A stretch of DNA of 64,000 nucleotides from Ovoidimarina sediminis (GCF_032586175.1 NZ_JAWHTE010000023.1:5671-69670), one strand, 5' to 3'. Positions 52,485 to 62,223 are shown, counted from the stretch's first letter. Numbers and translations are program-made. The notes: a model not told the origin generated them from the sequence alone.

Positions 52485-53003
52485 CTACCAAGGCTTCTCA
52501 CCCTGTGTCGCCCAAACGTCGATGAAGTTGTCCCGGTTGGGCATCTCCACCGTCGGCAGGGTTTTGGCGGTCATTGCCAAGCCCTCGTCTATGATGCCGT
52601 TTCGCGCAAGGATAAATGCAGCCAATGCGTAGACCTCGTCATCAGAGAGCGACTTTGGATCGTTGAGCGGCATCGCGCGCCGAATGTAGTCGAACAGTGT
52701 GGTCGCGTAGGGCCAGTGCTTGCCAACCGACTTGGGCCAAAGCTCGTTTGGCCACACCGGCGGCATCACTGGGCCTTCCGTGCCGGTCTCGCCATGACAG
52801 CTTGTGCATTGAGCCGCATAAATTTCAGCCCCTTCAGCCGCGGTTCCACCCCCTTCAGGAAGACCCCGCCCGTCCGGCATGACATATGTTGCGTAGAACG
52901 GGATCTCGTTCGCTGATACCGGCTGCCCTAATCCTGGTCCTTCAGCATGAACCGCTGTGGCGAACAGGAAAGTCAGTCCGACTGCAAACTTAAATGTAGA
53001 CAT
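52485..53003 (-). CDS. Monohaem cytochrome c (sulfite/sulfur dehydrogenase partner)
   Basis: A 172-residue periplasmic protein with a signal peptide (residues 1-20, ending AVHA). The haem site is C66-T-S-C69-H70; the likely distal Met is in RRAMPLNDPKSLSDDEVYAL. ATG 53003 lies within the end of the SoxC-like gene (14-base overlap), so it is the electron acceptor of that enzyme. Typical SoxD is longer and dihaem, so this resembles a SorB- or shortened SoxD-type partner. Confidence 0.85.
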   Translation of the reverse strand: MSTFKFAVGLTFLFATAVHAEGPGLGQPVSANEIPFYATYVMPDGRGLPEGGGTAAEGAEIYAAQCTSCHGETGTEGPVMPPVWPNELWPKSVGKHWPYATTLFDYIRRAMPLNDPKSLSDDEVYALAAFILARNGIIDEGLAMTAKTLPTVEMPNRDNFIDVWATQGEKPW

Positions 53004-54282
53004 TCTGGACCGCTCCTTCTGCCGTAATTTGCCAAGGTTGAATGGCGTTGTAGTGGAGAAAGTTCGACGGATGGTATCTCGCCTTCCATTCTGACCGAGC
53101 CGGCTGCACGGCGCCCGTCTCATCTGTTGCCCGGCTCATAAGAACCAGCGGTGAACCATCCCAGCGCCAAGGTAGACGAAACCGAGTCAGTGCGCGCGAG
53201 CGAACCGGTCCCTCGAGAGCTGCTTCAGCCCACGATTGTCCGCCATCGGCGGAGACCTCTACGCGGTCCACTCTGCCAGCCCCAGACCACGCGAGCCCGG
53301 AGATCTCGTAGAAGCCGGGCCCAGTCATCGTCATGGTGGCGGAAGGATGGGTGATGAATGACTTCACGCCGAGCGCGAATGTAAACTTAACCGATGATCC
53401 GTCGGCAAGGATCTCAGTGTATTCGCCCGACTCGTGCTTTGTGTAGGCGGGCGCGTCCGTTACCCAAAGGCTGGTAAGCCATTTGACATTCATGTTCCCT
53501 TCGAACCCGGGCAGAAGCAGACGCATTGGATAGCCCTGCTCGGGTCGTATCCGCTCGCCATTTTGGTAAAGCGCTAAGATCCCATCTTCCATGATCTTCT
53601 CGATCGGGATCGATCTAGCGAGAGCTGGCCCGTCGCTGCCGACGGCAACCACCCATTTGCCCTCCGGATTCACGCCCGCCTCGTCCATCAGCACCGACAG
53701 CGGAACGCCCGTCCACTCGGAATTGGACAAGAGACCGTGAAGCATGTCGCATCCTGCTTGCATGGGTTCGGGCATGATCGCGTTGAAGAGGCTGTTGCCC
53801 GCGCATTCCAGGAAATGTGTCGCCGTGACCATTGGATAGCGTTCAAGCGCATTCAGATCGAACTTCAATGGGTAATCAACAAGGCCATGTATCATCAGCC
53901 GGTGGCGCGCTGGGTCTACATCCGGCCTCCCTCCATGATGAACCTCAAAGTGAAGTCCGCTCGGCGTAATAGTGCCCCGGAGGCGATGGTGCGGCGTCCC
54001 TGAGAGACTGAATGCGGCCGCCACGTCCTGCCACGGTTCGATGATGGCCCTCTGGATCTGGGCCTCGGACTCTGCCGGCATCCCATAGCCTCGAGCGCGC
54101 TCGCCCGACACCGTAACCCATTCGGGAATGTCGGCCTCCGCCGCTGCCCGCGTGGGCGCCGTCAAACTGGCTGCAATAGCCCCTGTTCCAACCAATGTAC
54201 TTTTCAGAAGGAGGCGCCTGCTAAGCAGACCACCACCTGCAACAAACTCGAGACCTCCACTGTCACTTGTAATCTGTGTCAT
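52990..54282 (-). CDS. soxC: SoxC-like molybdenum sulfur/sulfite dehydrogenase
   Basis: A 430-residue molybdopterin enzyme of the sulfite-oxidase family. Signal: twin-arginine SRRLLLKSTLVGTGAIAASL. The Mo-coordinating Cys is C160 in ATHFLECAGNS; the C-terminal dimerization domain includes YEISGLAWSGAGRVDRVEVS. The start at 54282 has GAGGG upstream. No other sox genes (soxXYZAB) are nearby, so it may oxidize sulfite or another sulfur or organic sulfonate-derived compound by itself with the cytochrome partner. Confidence 0.86.
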   Translation of the reverse strand: MTQITSDSGGLEFVAGGGLLSRRLLLKSTLVGTGAIAASLTAPTRAAAEADIPEWVTVSGERARGYGMPAESEAQIQRAIIEPWQDVAAAFSLSGTPHHRLRGTITPSGLHFEVHHGGRPDVDPARHRLMIHGLVDYPLKFDLNALERYPMVTATHFLECAGNSLFNAIMPEPMQAGCDMLHGLLSNSEWTGVPLSVLMDEAGVNPEGKWVVAVGSDGPALARSIPIEKIMEDGILALYQNGERIRPEQGYPMRLLLPGFEGNMNVKWLTSLWVTDAPAYTKHESGEYTEILADGSSVKFTFALGVKSFITHPSATMTMTGPGFYEISGLAWSGAGRVDRVEVSADGGQSWAEAALEGPVRSRALTRFRLPWRWDGSPLVLMSRATDETGAVQPARSEWKARYHPSNFLHYNAIQPWQITAEGAVQNVYI

Positions 54283-54448
54283 TAGACTGGCCCTCAAATA
54301 TTGCTTGCTTGAACTGCTCGCATAGGGCCTCGATCACGATCTCTTCGATCGCTTGAGAGCAGCATAGCACAGATCGCTTTGTTGTGGGAGCGCGCGACTT
54401 CGCTGATCGCAAGTCCAAAGCCGACACGCCAAAAACGGGCCCCAGACT

Positions 54449-55018
54449 CTAGTTCGGGCTGCGTGCTCTTTGAGCTGTTGACAGGCGAGCAAAAACTTCA
54501 TCACGCGCGTCAACAAAGGTGCGGCACTTCAGGGAAACCACGTGAGTGGAAAGCCCGCCTACGTGTGTCCGAACAAGGTGACCGGACCATTCTTTCCCGC
54601 CGCATTGGTTCTTGAGAAACAATTGATCACTACCTTTGTAGTTCATCCGATGCTGCCCAAAGGTAGCCTCGCTGTACGGCGCTCTAAACTCCGCGATGTT
54701 TGTCACTTGAGAGATGCTGCTGAAACTCTTCATTGGAAACGTCTCATTGATCAGAACGTTTCGGTTGGCGGTCTCACGCAGATGGATCGTTAATCCTAGT
54801 GCATCATCGACCCCGTATTCGAAGTCGAACTCAGTTCCCTTAAGGAAGCTTTCATTCGGGCGGGAAGCAGGTTCTGGATGGGTTCCGTCTTCTGAGATGA
54901 TCCTGCTGCCGACGACTTCACAGATCATGCGACCCCACGCCACGTCGTCGTTCGCGTTTGCAGGCATCGTTGTCTCAAGAAGAAATGGCAGCACCACAAG
55001 TACATAACGCAGAGCCAT
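54449..55018 (-). CDS. Secreted protein of unknown function
   Basis: A 189-residue protein with a signal peptide at residues 1-22 (ending PANA). Two Cys pairs (C33, and others near residues 143 and 169) may form disulfides. GGGGAGG stands six bases before ATG 55018. I do not recognise the family. It stands alone after the Sox-like genes. Confidence 0.6.
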   Translation of the reverse strand: MALRYVLVVLPFLLETTMPANANDDVAWGRMICEVVGSRIISEDGTHPEPASRPNESFLKGTEFDFEYGVDDALGLTIHLRETANRNVLINETFPMKSFSSISQVTNIAEFRAPYSEATFGQHRMNYKGSDQLFLKNQCGGKEWSGHLVRTHVGGLSTHVVSLKCRTFVDARDEVFARLSTAQRARSPN

Positions 55019-55323
55019 TGAAGCCTCCCCGAATGACTGGATACCAATCTCTATATCACGCAACCACGCCTTCGAGAAATCTCGCGACCAAACGACCTCA
55101 CGGTCCGGTCGGGGGGCGCTCAACATAGGGCTCATTGTCCAGCCGGGCCCAACGCAAACGTCTGAGTGATTGATCGAGGCGACTGCTCAGCTGTCCTTAG
55201 CGGTCATCCGTGGCGGCCGGAAAAAGGTTTCTGCTACGAACGACTACTCCGGCAGACAGCAGACAATCCCCAAATCTAGCTCGATGCCCGAGAGGCGGAC
55301 AAAGCCGCCGCCGCTCCCCATGG
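55019..55323. other. Gene-free stretch
   Basis: About 305 bases in which I see no credible gene, repeat or strong promoter. One open frame on the plus strand has atypical composition and no recognisable product. Confidence 0.35.
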
Positions 55324-55548
55324 TCAAAGCCTTGAGGGATAGAACCGCATCATAGTTTCATAGTCGAATTCATGCTGGAAAGCCTCAGGGTGCGCCTCCA
55401 TCATCTCCCGGACTAAAGCCCGTCCTGCGCGGCGCTCGTCTTCAGAAACCTCTGTATCCGCAGGCGGGACTCTCAAGCGTGAGAAGAACGAGGCCAAACG
55501 CTCAGAGATCTTCCAGTTTGGGCGGGGGATGATTTCGACAACGCTCAT
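55324..55548 (-). CDS. Small protein of unknown function
   Basis: A 74-residue protein from ATG 55548 (MSVVEIIPRPNWKISERLAS), ending with a helical stretch ERRAGRALVREMMEAHPEAF. Composition is coding-like and it is divergent from the LysR gene by about 90 bases, so it may be a LysR target. The frame continues upstream to 55809, but that part lies antisense within the LysR gene. Confidence 0.55.
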   Translation of the reverse strand: MSVVEIIPRPNWKISERLASFFSRLRVPPADTEVSEDERRAGRALVREMMEAHPEAFQHEFDYETMMRFYPSRL

Positions 55549-55639
55549 TTCTTTCGGCTCCAGGACGTTCTGATGCTTCAAGCTTAGTTGCGTCGCGTCA
55601 ATGCTTGTATCGCCTGATATATCGTGCTGCTCTACAGAA

Positions 55640-56527
55640 ATGCATAGCGGCCTAAGAAACTGGTCCAATGTTCGCATCTTTCTCGCTGTGTTCAGACACG
55701 GCTCAACGCTGGCTGCGTCAGAGGAACTAGGAATGGCCCAGCCAACTGTTTCGAGACGGATTGACGCCCTTGAAGCTGAGGTCGGGCTGCCTCTATTTGT
55801 CCGGGACACGCGCGGATTTAAGCCGACTGACTTTGCCAGGTCTCTCCTGCCTCTGGCAGAAGAAATGGAACAGGTGGCGGAGAAGTTTCAGAAAAAGACA
55901 AGCGAGTTGGGTAAGCCAAGGACCATTCGGATTACGGCGCCTGGGAGCTTCTCAGACCCAGTAATGGACATCTTCAGCGAGTTCTCGGCCAAGAACCCCG
56001 ATGTCGATTTCGAGTTCATCCACAGTTACAAGGTGCTTGATCTGACCTCTGGCGAAGCGGATATTGCCATCCGCCTGACGAAAGATGAGCCTGATCAAAA
56101 CCTTATCTGCCGGAAAATCCGCGTTGCGAAATGGGCGATTTTTGGTGGGAAATCCTACGCCGAGAAATTCGGGCTTCCAAAATCCGAAGCAGACCTGAAA
56201 CACCACCGCTTTGTCACGTTTCAGAATGTGAACGTACCGGACTATATTCACCGATGGTTAATCGAACGGGTCAATCCGGAGCAGATCGTTGCGTCGTATC
56301 AGGATGCCGACCTTGTGAAAGCAGCAGTAAGGTCGGGGCAGGGGTTGGGAATTGTGAACCTCAGGCATGCGCGACACGATGAAGCCCTTATTCGCTGCTT
56401 TGGCGACATTAAAGACGTGACACGCCAGCACTTGCTGCTCATTTCGCCGGAAGCATACAGACGGCCTGAAGTAAAAGCCTTCAGCAAATTCTTCGCACCG
56501 CGCTACGCAGCGACGTTCAAGACGTAG
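55640..56527 (+). CDS. LysR-family transcriptional regulator
   Basis: A 295-residue LysR protein. The winged helix occupies residues 1-62 (NVRIFLAVFRHGSTLAASEE, MAQPTVSRRIDALEAEVGLP), with an effector domain after residue 95. ATG 55640 gives a normal start; ATG 55601 adds 13 residues without good reason. It converges with the CaiB-like gene (17 bases) and diverges from the 74-residue protein. Targets are unknown. Confidence 0.85.
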   Translation: MHSGLRNWSNVRIFLAVFRHGSTLAASEELGMAQPTVSRRIDALEAEVGLPLFVRDTRGFKPTDFARSLLPLAEEMEQVAEKFQKKTSELGKPRTIRITAPGSFSDPVMDIFSEFSAKNPDVDFEFIHSYKVLDLTSGEADIAIRLTKDEPDQNLICRKIRVAKWAIFGGKSYAEKFGLPKSEADLKHHRFVTFQNVNVPDYIHRWLIERVNPEQIVASYQDADLVKAAVRSGQGLGIVNLRHARHDEALIRCFGDIKDVTRQHLLLISPEAYRRPEVKAFSKFFAPRYAATFKT

Positions 56528-56543
56528 ACAAGGTCTCGGCAGA

Positions 56544-57683
56544 CTAGGTAGCCTGTCCAGGCTTTGATGAGCCCCAACCTATATCCGAATTGAGTTCCGT
56601 CAAAATCTCATCTGTGTGCTCACCCCGACGGCAAATGGAGGGCGGACTTCCAACTGATACATCCAAAAAGCGCGGCGCGGCTGCGGCTTGAAGCCCATTG
56701 CTTGTCATTTGCCACGTTTCACGCATTTGATTGTGCGGATGCCGATACGCCTCTTCAGGGGAAAGAACCGGTGCTACGCATGTATCGCTCCCTGCGAAGA
56801 GCTGATCCCAATGGGACAGGTCTCCTCTGAGAAAGATATCTTCCAGTCGCTTGGATAGCCGTGGCCAAGCAGAGCGGTTGAACTGGTTGTCACTGAAATC
56901 GCGATCATCCGACAGCCCGAGACGCTCCAGAAATATCTGGTAGAACTTGGGCTCCAAGCATTGAACGCTCAGGAAGCGGTCATCCGCGCATCGGTATGTC
57001 CTAGACCAATGCGCTCCGACGAGTGGGTTCGACTGTGCAGGTACCCCGCGTCCTTCCGCCCCTTCGATCGACAGCAAGAGATTTTGAAGATGAGAGACAC
57101 CGTCATAGATTGCTGCATCGACCACCGTACCTTGACCGGTTCGCATCGCCATAAGTAGCCCCGACAACATACCAGCCACGAGATAGAGCGCTCCGCCGCC
57201 GATGTCGCCAAGTAATGTTGGTGGTGCAGAGGGTCTTTCGCCGGGTAATGCAGTAGCCCACAAAGCCCCGGCAAGCGAAATGTAATTAAGGTCATGTCCA
57301 GCTCGACTAGCGAGTGGTCCAGCTTGCCCCCACCCCGTCATCCGGCCGTAAACAAGGCGCGTGTTGGATTCGTGGCAATCCTTTGGGCCAAGTCCCAGCC
57401 GTTCCATTACCCCCGGTCGAAAGCCCTCGATCAGACCATCGGCTCCGGAAACAAGCTGCATGAAGATCGCGCAATCCGCGCTGCTTTTCAGGTCCAGCGT
57501 GATAGAGCGTTTGCCCCTATCCGTGATCGGCAGCTCTTTTGTTCCTGGGGGCGGTTCTATTCTAGGGCGATGCACTACTATCACGTCTGCGCCGAGGTCA
57601 CCCAGCATCATGGCCGCGAATGGCCCCGGGCCGATACCCTCCACCTCGAGAATGCGTGTTCCACGCAGCGGTAGCTCCGGCAT
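56544..57683 (-). CDS. CaiB/BaiF family CoA-transferase (or alpha-methylacyl-CoA racemase)
   Basis: A 379-residue type III CoA-transferase. The family start LRGTRILEVEGIGPGPFAAM is followed by the catalytic Asp, D131, in GHDLNYISLAG, which is shared by CoA-transferases and racemases. ITLDLKSSAD and EGFRPGVMERLGLGP are other family blocks. Upstream is a 339-base gap; the LysR gene is convergent. Whether it transfers CoA or racemizes acyl-CoA cannot be told. Confidence 0.87.
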   Translation of the reverse strand: MPELPLRGTRILEVEGIGPGPFAAMMLGDLGADVIVVHRPRIEPPPGTKELPITDRGKRSITLDLKSSADCAIFMQLVSGADGLIEGFRPGVMERLGLGPKDCHESNTRLVYGRMTGWGQAGPLASRAGHDLNYISLAGALWATALPGERPSAPPTLLGDIGGGALYLVAGMLSGLLMAMRTGQGTVVDAAIYDGVSHLQNLLLSIEGAEGRGVPAQSNPLVGAHWSRTYRCADDRFLSVQCLEPKFYQIFLERLGLSDDRDFSDNQFNRSAWPRLSKRLEDIFLRGDLSHWDQLFAGSDTCVAPVLSPEEAYRHPHNQMRETWQMTSNGLQAAAAPRFLDVSVGSPPSICRRGEHTDEILTELNSDIGWGSSKPGQAT

Positions 57684-58022
57684 GCTCGCCTCCCTTCGTC
57701 GGCATGATCAGCACGCACCTTAGCATGGCAGGAAGCTGGGCAGCTCGGGTCTCAAATTTGAGGGCAGGACCCGGATATGGCGACTGCGAACGACTGCTTT
57801 GCCCGTCGCCGGACGCTTACCTATCTTGGGTCTATGACCGCTTAGCGGCCCAATCCGGCCATTTCCGATGTTGCCAGACGTTGCGGCGCAGCTTCACCAA
57901 ACCGGCCATTCATGCGCCGTGCAGCATCTGTGACGCCTGCCTGGCTGGATCGCGGGACGGAGCGGCCATTCTGCATCTCACGTGGGTCAGCTTGAAAATC
58001 CGTTTGAGGCGAGCCTTTCGAC
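57684..58022. other. Gene-free stretch before the CaiB-like gene
   Basis: 339 bases upstream of the CaiB-like gene and downstream of the cyclase gene. No credible gene. It presumably holds the promoter of the CaiB-like gene, but I see no clear -35/-10 pair. Confidence 0.4.
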
Positions 58023-59843
58023 CTAGCTCTTTTCGATCAATCGGTAGACGTCAATCGCATCGCTCTTGCCCTTGAGGTTCATTGGCCCAATCCGCTGCAT
58101 CTGAAACTGCTCGCCCACGCTGTCTTTAACCGCACGGCTGACCAATACGATCGACTCGGCATCGCCATCGACCGTCTTGCCAAGTCCCTCTAGTCGCTGG
58201 GCCGTGTTCACGACATCGCCGATGACCGTGTAGTTGATCCGGTCGGGTGACCCGATGTCTCCGACGATCAGTTGACCGGAGTGAACCCCAATCCTGATGC
58301 GCACTGGAGGCAGACCCCGGGACGCCCGTTTCTCGTTGTCCCTTGCCAGGGCCCTCTGCAAGGCGGAGGCCGCGCTAACGGCTCGAAGCGCCGGGTTCTC
58401 GATACGGTCGGGTGCGCCCCAGAATGCCATCACCGCGTCGCCGATGTATTTGTCGATCGTTCCGCCCGTGTCCTGAATACAGCGTGAGACAAGGGTCAGA
58501 TGGTTGTTCACGAACTCTGCAACCTCTGCCGGGCTCATGCCTTCGCAAGTCGAGGTGAACCCCGCGATATCGGTGAACATCACAGTCATCTGGCGTTCTT
58601 CGATTCCTGCGCCGACGCGGTTTTCGCGGATCAGCTTTCTGACAAGATTGCGAGGTACGTAGCGACCGAATGACTCCAACCCCACCAGCATCGCATTCAC
58701 TGACGAAGAAAGATCGTCGATCTCAAGGATTCGGCTGCTCTGCAGTGGTTCAATGCCGTCAAATTCCAGGGCAGCAACGCCTGCCGCGACCTCCGATGTT
58801 TTGCGGACCGGCCGAGAAATTGCACGACTCACAGCAAATACCAGTATCAGTCCGACTGCCAGAACTCCGGCCCCTACAAGGATTGTGCGTAGAATCGAAC
58901 GGATCAGCTCCCTTATGCCGGAGCCATCGAAATACGAGCCAACAATCAATGGCGTTTCACCATAATCCTCTATCGACTTTGTAATCACGCCGTAGCGTGT
59001 ACCCTCAACCTCGACCAAGCCCAGATCAACGCCCTCGGCCGTGACAATCTCGGGCGAGGGAGAAGCGGTTTCCAGGCGTTGTATGACGGGATCAAGGACG
59101 TCATTGACATTCAGCAACGGTTTCTCGAACGAGACATTACCTGGCTGCAAGACTAGGTAGCTGTGCGACAGGACTCTATCCTTGCCGAACAGAACGAAAG
59201 CCCGTGAGCTGGGCGGCTCACTTAGTTCGTCAGCAAGGCTCGAAAGTTCCTGCGTAGATATGCCAACAAGCACAAAGCCGAGAAACTCTGCGTCACGCCA
59301 GATAGGTAAACGATAATTCATAACCGTGGCGGAGAGTGCCTCGGCGTAAACCGGTGGCCCCCATGAAGGTCGGGTTTGGTTGCTCATGAATTCAGTAAGA
59401 AGCGCGAGTTCTTGATCGGTCTTGGTCTCCGACCACTCGTGCTCAACGCCTCCCCAGCGTGTGCGCCGAACTCCCAAAAAGCGTCCGTCGGCATCTGTGA
59501 TCAAAACACCGGTGATCTGAGGGGCGGCTGCAAAAGATCCTGATGCAAAATCCGCGAGGCCTTCCAGTTCGGAAATGGCGCGATCCTTGGAGAGTATGTG
59601 CGTTGCGATGAAGTTTGCCTGTTCCTCTGCAGCGTCGAGATGAGTCCTCAGCGCCAGCTCCAACCCACCAACGCCGCGCACAAGTGTCTCGCCAAGCAAC
59701 TTCGAGAAGATCTGAACAGAATTGGAAAAGTTGATTGCAATGATCAGCGCAAGCGAAACGGTCAAGAGCGAGCCGAAGCAAAACAGAATGGAGGTGAAGA
59801 TGCGGAATTTTGATTTCACGGGTCTTCCCTCCTGTCGAGCCAT
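58023..59843 (-). CDS. Class III adenylate/guanylate cyclase with HAMP and extracytoplasmic sensor
   Basis: A 606-residue membrane-bound cyclase. Helix 1 spans residues 14-38, an extracytoplasmic sensor region lies at 40-315, helix 2 is near 318-342, followed by HAMP (SRAISRPVRKTSEVAAGV) and a catalytic domain from about residue 410. Metal-binding Asp residues are in MFTDIAGF and KYIGDAVMAF. It makes a cyclic nucleotide in response to an external signal. The next gene upstream on the minus strand is a CadC/TolB/TPR protein, a frequent companion of such cyclases. Confidence 0.9.
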   Translation of the reverse strand: MARQEGRPVKSKFRIFTSILFCFGSLLTVSLALIIAINFSNSVQIFSKLLGETLVRGVGGLELALRTHLDAAEEQANFIATHILSKDRAISELEGLADFASGSFAAAPQITGVLITDADGRFLGVRRTRWGGVEHEWSETKTDQELALLTEFMSNQTRPSWGPPVYAEALSATVMNYRLPIWRDAEFLGFVLVGISTQELSSLADELSEPPSSRAFVLFGKDRVLSHSYLVLQPGNVSFEKPLLNVNDVLDPVIQRLETASPSPEIVTAEGVDLGLVEVEGTRYGVITKSIEDYGETPLIVGSYFDGSGIRELIRSILRTILVGAGVLAVGLILVFAVSRAISRPVRKTSEVAAGVAALEFDGIEPLQSSRILEIDDLSSSVNAMLVGLESFGRYVPRNLVRKLIRENRVGAGIEERQMTVMFTDIAGFTSTCEGMSPAEVAEFVNNHLTLVSRCIQDTGGTIDKYIGDAVMAFWGAPDRIENPALRAVSAASALQRALARDNEKRASRGLPPVRIRIGVHSGQLIVGDIGSPDRINYTVIGDVVNTAQRLEGLGKTVDGDAESIVLVSRAVKDSVGEQFQMQRIGPMNLKGKSDAIDVYRLIEKS

Positions 59844-60167
59844 TGCGATGCGACTGCGGCGACCTGTGCGGGCAAATCAACGGTTAGCGAGATCGCTGGT
59901 CAAAATGATGCTCAATAATCCAAACCTGATAAAGTCCCAAGCACCGTGGTGCTTTGGCTTGGTTCTTCTTCCCAGGGATTCAAGCTTCCGCTTGGGGCTC
60001 TTCCCGGTCATCGGAGGCTTTCAGTCAGATGACCGGCCTGGAGTGTAGTGCGGTCATCGAAAGGCAACGAGCCGCGGTTACTGGCGGGAAAGTCTGCTTA
60101 TGCCGAAAGCGGATGCTCGCCGAAATCGCGTCAACGACCGAGAAGCGGACAAACCAGTCCTTCGCAA
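59844..60167. other. Intergenic region before the cyclase, with a strong palindrome
   Basis: 324 bases without a credible gene. AAGCACC-GT-GGTGCTT at 59939-59954 is a perfect inverted repeat about 95 bases before the cyclase start and may be an operator or hairpin. The rest shows nothing clear. Confidence 0.45.
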
Positions 60168-61724
60168 CTACTCCGGCAAACCGGCTTTCTCCAACATTTC
60201 CAGAAAGTACTCGCGGTCTGACTCAATCCGATATGGAAGGTTTCGTTTGACAAACTTACGCGTGAAGCCTGGGCTCACTCGCTTGATCTGGTCAATAACC
60301 TGTCTCGCATCTTCGTCCATTTCCAGAGACGCGAATATGGCGGCCACGAGAGACAGTGCGTTGCTGGCTTGGGGCATGTGCGATCGGACGCGCACGGCGT
60401 GAGGAAGCGCTGCTTTGCTGTCACGCAGATGAAAAAGAGCCCGCATGTAGTGGTTGTCGTAAAGCACTGGAAAATGCGGGTTCAACTGCATTGCGCCTTC
60501 GAGGTTTGCTTTTCCAGCTTCGTATTCGCCCGCATAGATTTGCGCAAAGGCAAGATAACTTCTGTAGGCAGCGTTGGACGGGTTCAGATCGCAAGCCTTC
60601 TGCAGTTCCACCAAAGCCCGGTCAAAAAGTCGATCTCGCCACAAGTAGACCCAGGCTAGCACGACGAAGCCGAACGGCTCGTCATCGTCGGCGGAGGTCG
60701 CGCTAAGCGCGGAGTCCCATGCGTTCTGATAGGCTTCGTTGGGTTCCATTCCCCATGAGTTCGTCGCCTCGGTTATGTAGTACCATCCTAGAAGGGCATG
60801 CGCCCGTGCGTTCCCTGGATCAATATCGAGAGCTTTCTGGACATCATTGAAAGCGCGCCGAGCGTTCTCGCGACCAACGTCGAAGATGCCTTGCTGCGCT
60901 CTCAGGATGTAATCGTATGCGCTCAAGCCGGTTTCTCGTCCAGATGCCGCATTCCTTTGGTGCCGGCGCTCGATCTGACCCGCTAGCCGGTTGACGATCA
61001 CCGCGGTGATTTCGTCCTGTACCTCGAATATGTCCGCAGCCTCGCGATTGTAGCGCTCCGCCCAGATTTCGTTGGCTGTTTTGGGATCGATCAGGCGCAC
61101 GTTGACCCGAATTTTCTCGGCCGCTCTCTGAACCGAACCTTCGGCAAGATACTGGACGCCCAGTTCGTTTGCGATTTCGCTCCTTGATTTGGTAGTGTCG
61201 CGGTAGGCGAAACTTGAATGACGAGCTATCACGAACAGTTCGTTGTAGCGCGACAGATCTGTAATGATGTCATCTGTAATGCCGTCTGAGTAATACGCCT
61301 GCTCGGGATCGCCCGACATGTTTAAGAACGGCAAGACCGCGACGGACGGTTTGCTTGGTAACTTCTTCTCCAGTGAGTCGGTAGCGCGCTGTCGGTTACA
61401 CTCACCCACGAACCGAAAGCCACGTCTCGGCACAGTCTTAATGTAGCGCTGCATTGCCCCGGTGTCGCCCAGCGCAGAACGAGCGGATGCCACGCAGCTG
61501 GAAATGGCAGAATCCGAGATGGCGCGTCCGCCCCACACGCTCTCAACCAATTCATCTTTCGTTACCAGCTCCCCCGGACGAGACGCGAGAAACACAATCA
61601 ACTCGAAGGCAATCGGCTCAAGTGCAACAACCTGTTCCGATCGGCGTAGCTCACCTCTGGCAAGGTCAACCTCGCAATCTTCAAACGCAATGATGTCTGC
61701 AGTCATGACTGACAGTGGTCGCAT
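60168..61724 (-). CDS. CadC-type winged-helix regulator with TolB-like and TPR domains
   Basis: A 518-residue protein. A CadC/OmpR-type winged helix (residues 8-105, with ELVTKDELVESVWGGRAISD) is followed by a TolB-like domain (SVAVLPFLNMSGDPEQAYYS near residue 127) and TPR repeats (about residues 280-460). No membrane helix is apparent, so it is cytoplasmic. Alternative start at ATG 61706. It lies beside the cyclase on the same strand and may be part of its signalling output. Confidence 0.85.
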   Translation of the reverse strand: MRPLSVMTADIIAFEDCEVDLARGELRRSEQVVALEPIAFELIVFLASRPGELVTKDELVESVWGGRAISDSAISSCVASARSALGDTGAMQRYIKTVPRRGFRFVGECNRQRATDSLEKKLPSKPSVAVLPFLNMSGDPEQAYYSDGITDDIITDLSRYNELFVIARHSSFAYRDTTKSRSEIANELGVQYLAEGSVQRAAEKIRVNVRLIDPKTANEIWAERYNREAADIFEVQDEITAVIVNRLAGQIERRHQRNAASGRETGLSAYDYILRAQQGIFDVGRENARRAFNDVQKALDIDPGNARAHALLGWYYITEATNSWGMEPNEAYQNAWDSALSATSADDDEPFGFVVLAWVYLWRDRLFDRALVELQKACDLNPSNAAYRSYLAFAQIYAGEYEAGKANLEGAMQLNPHFPVLYDNHYMRALFHLRDSKAALPHAVRVRSHMPQASNALSLVAAIFASLEMDEDARQVIDQIKRVSPGFTRKFVKRNLPYRIESDREYFLEMLEKAGLPE

Positions 61725-61850
61725 CGACAGTGGATCTCAAGAGAAATGGACAACTTTGGACGGTTTCCGGACCTGTTCCCCAAGCCGACACACCGGAGGA
61801 ATGGGAAGCTGGTTACACAAACCTGATCCAAACGCCCGAAGGGAAAGACC

Positions 61851-62024
61851 ATGCCCAGCACCAACGATCAACTGTTCAAGAACGCAACGCAAATCGCGGA
61901 ACGGCGTATCCGCACTGCCCGCGCACAGCAATCCCGTGACGTTGCGCACATGGTTGGGCGCACCTTGGCCTGGCTTGTATCCAGGATTAAGGCCACAGAG
62001 ACCGCTGCGGCTAACCGGCAGTGA
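61851..62024 (+). CDS. Small basic protein of unknown function
   Basis: A 57-residue protein: MPSTNDQLFKNATQIAERRI, then an Arg/Gln-rich helix and an amphipathic end (GRTLAWLVSRIKATE). AAGGGAAAG stands just before ATG 61851, giving a good ribosome site. It resembles small Rhodobacterales proteins of unknown function. Its neighbour upstream is divergent (CadC-like). Evidence is composition and start site only. Confidence 0.55.
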   Translation: MPSTNDQLFKNATQIAERRIRTARAQQSRDVAHMVGRTLAWLVSRIKATETAAANRQ

Positions 62025-62223
62025 AGGCCGCGTGCATCAGATGACACAGCGAGTGTTGTCCCCTTCGGCCTCTGAGCCACCGTTCGCTAGATTTAAGCAA
62101 CCGACTGCTGTGCGGACGCCCAGCTTGATAGAACGAACTGCTACTTTGGAGAGTTACTGCACAATCTACGTGCTGGTTGGGTTCGTGAAACTGAAAGCAA
62201 TGCGAACTGCTTTCTGCTTTGAA

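Noticed and set aside
52114..52632. Plus-strand frame of 172 codons
   Set aside because: It reads through the inverted repeats at 52159 and 52315 and then antisense to the cytochrome gene, with no domain.
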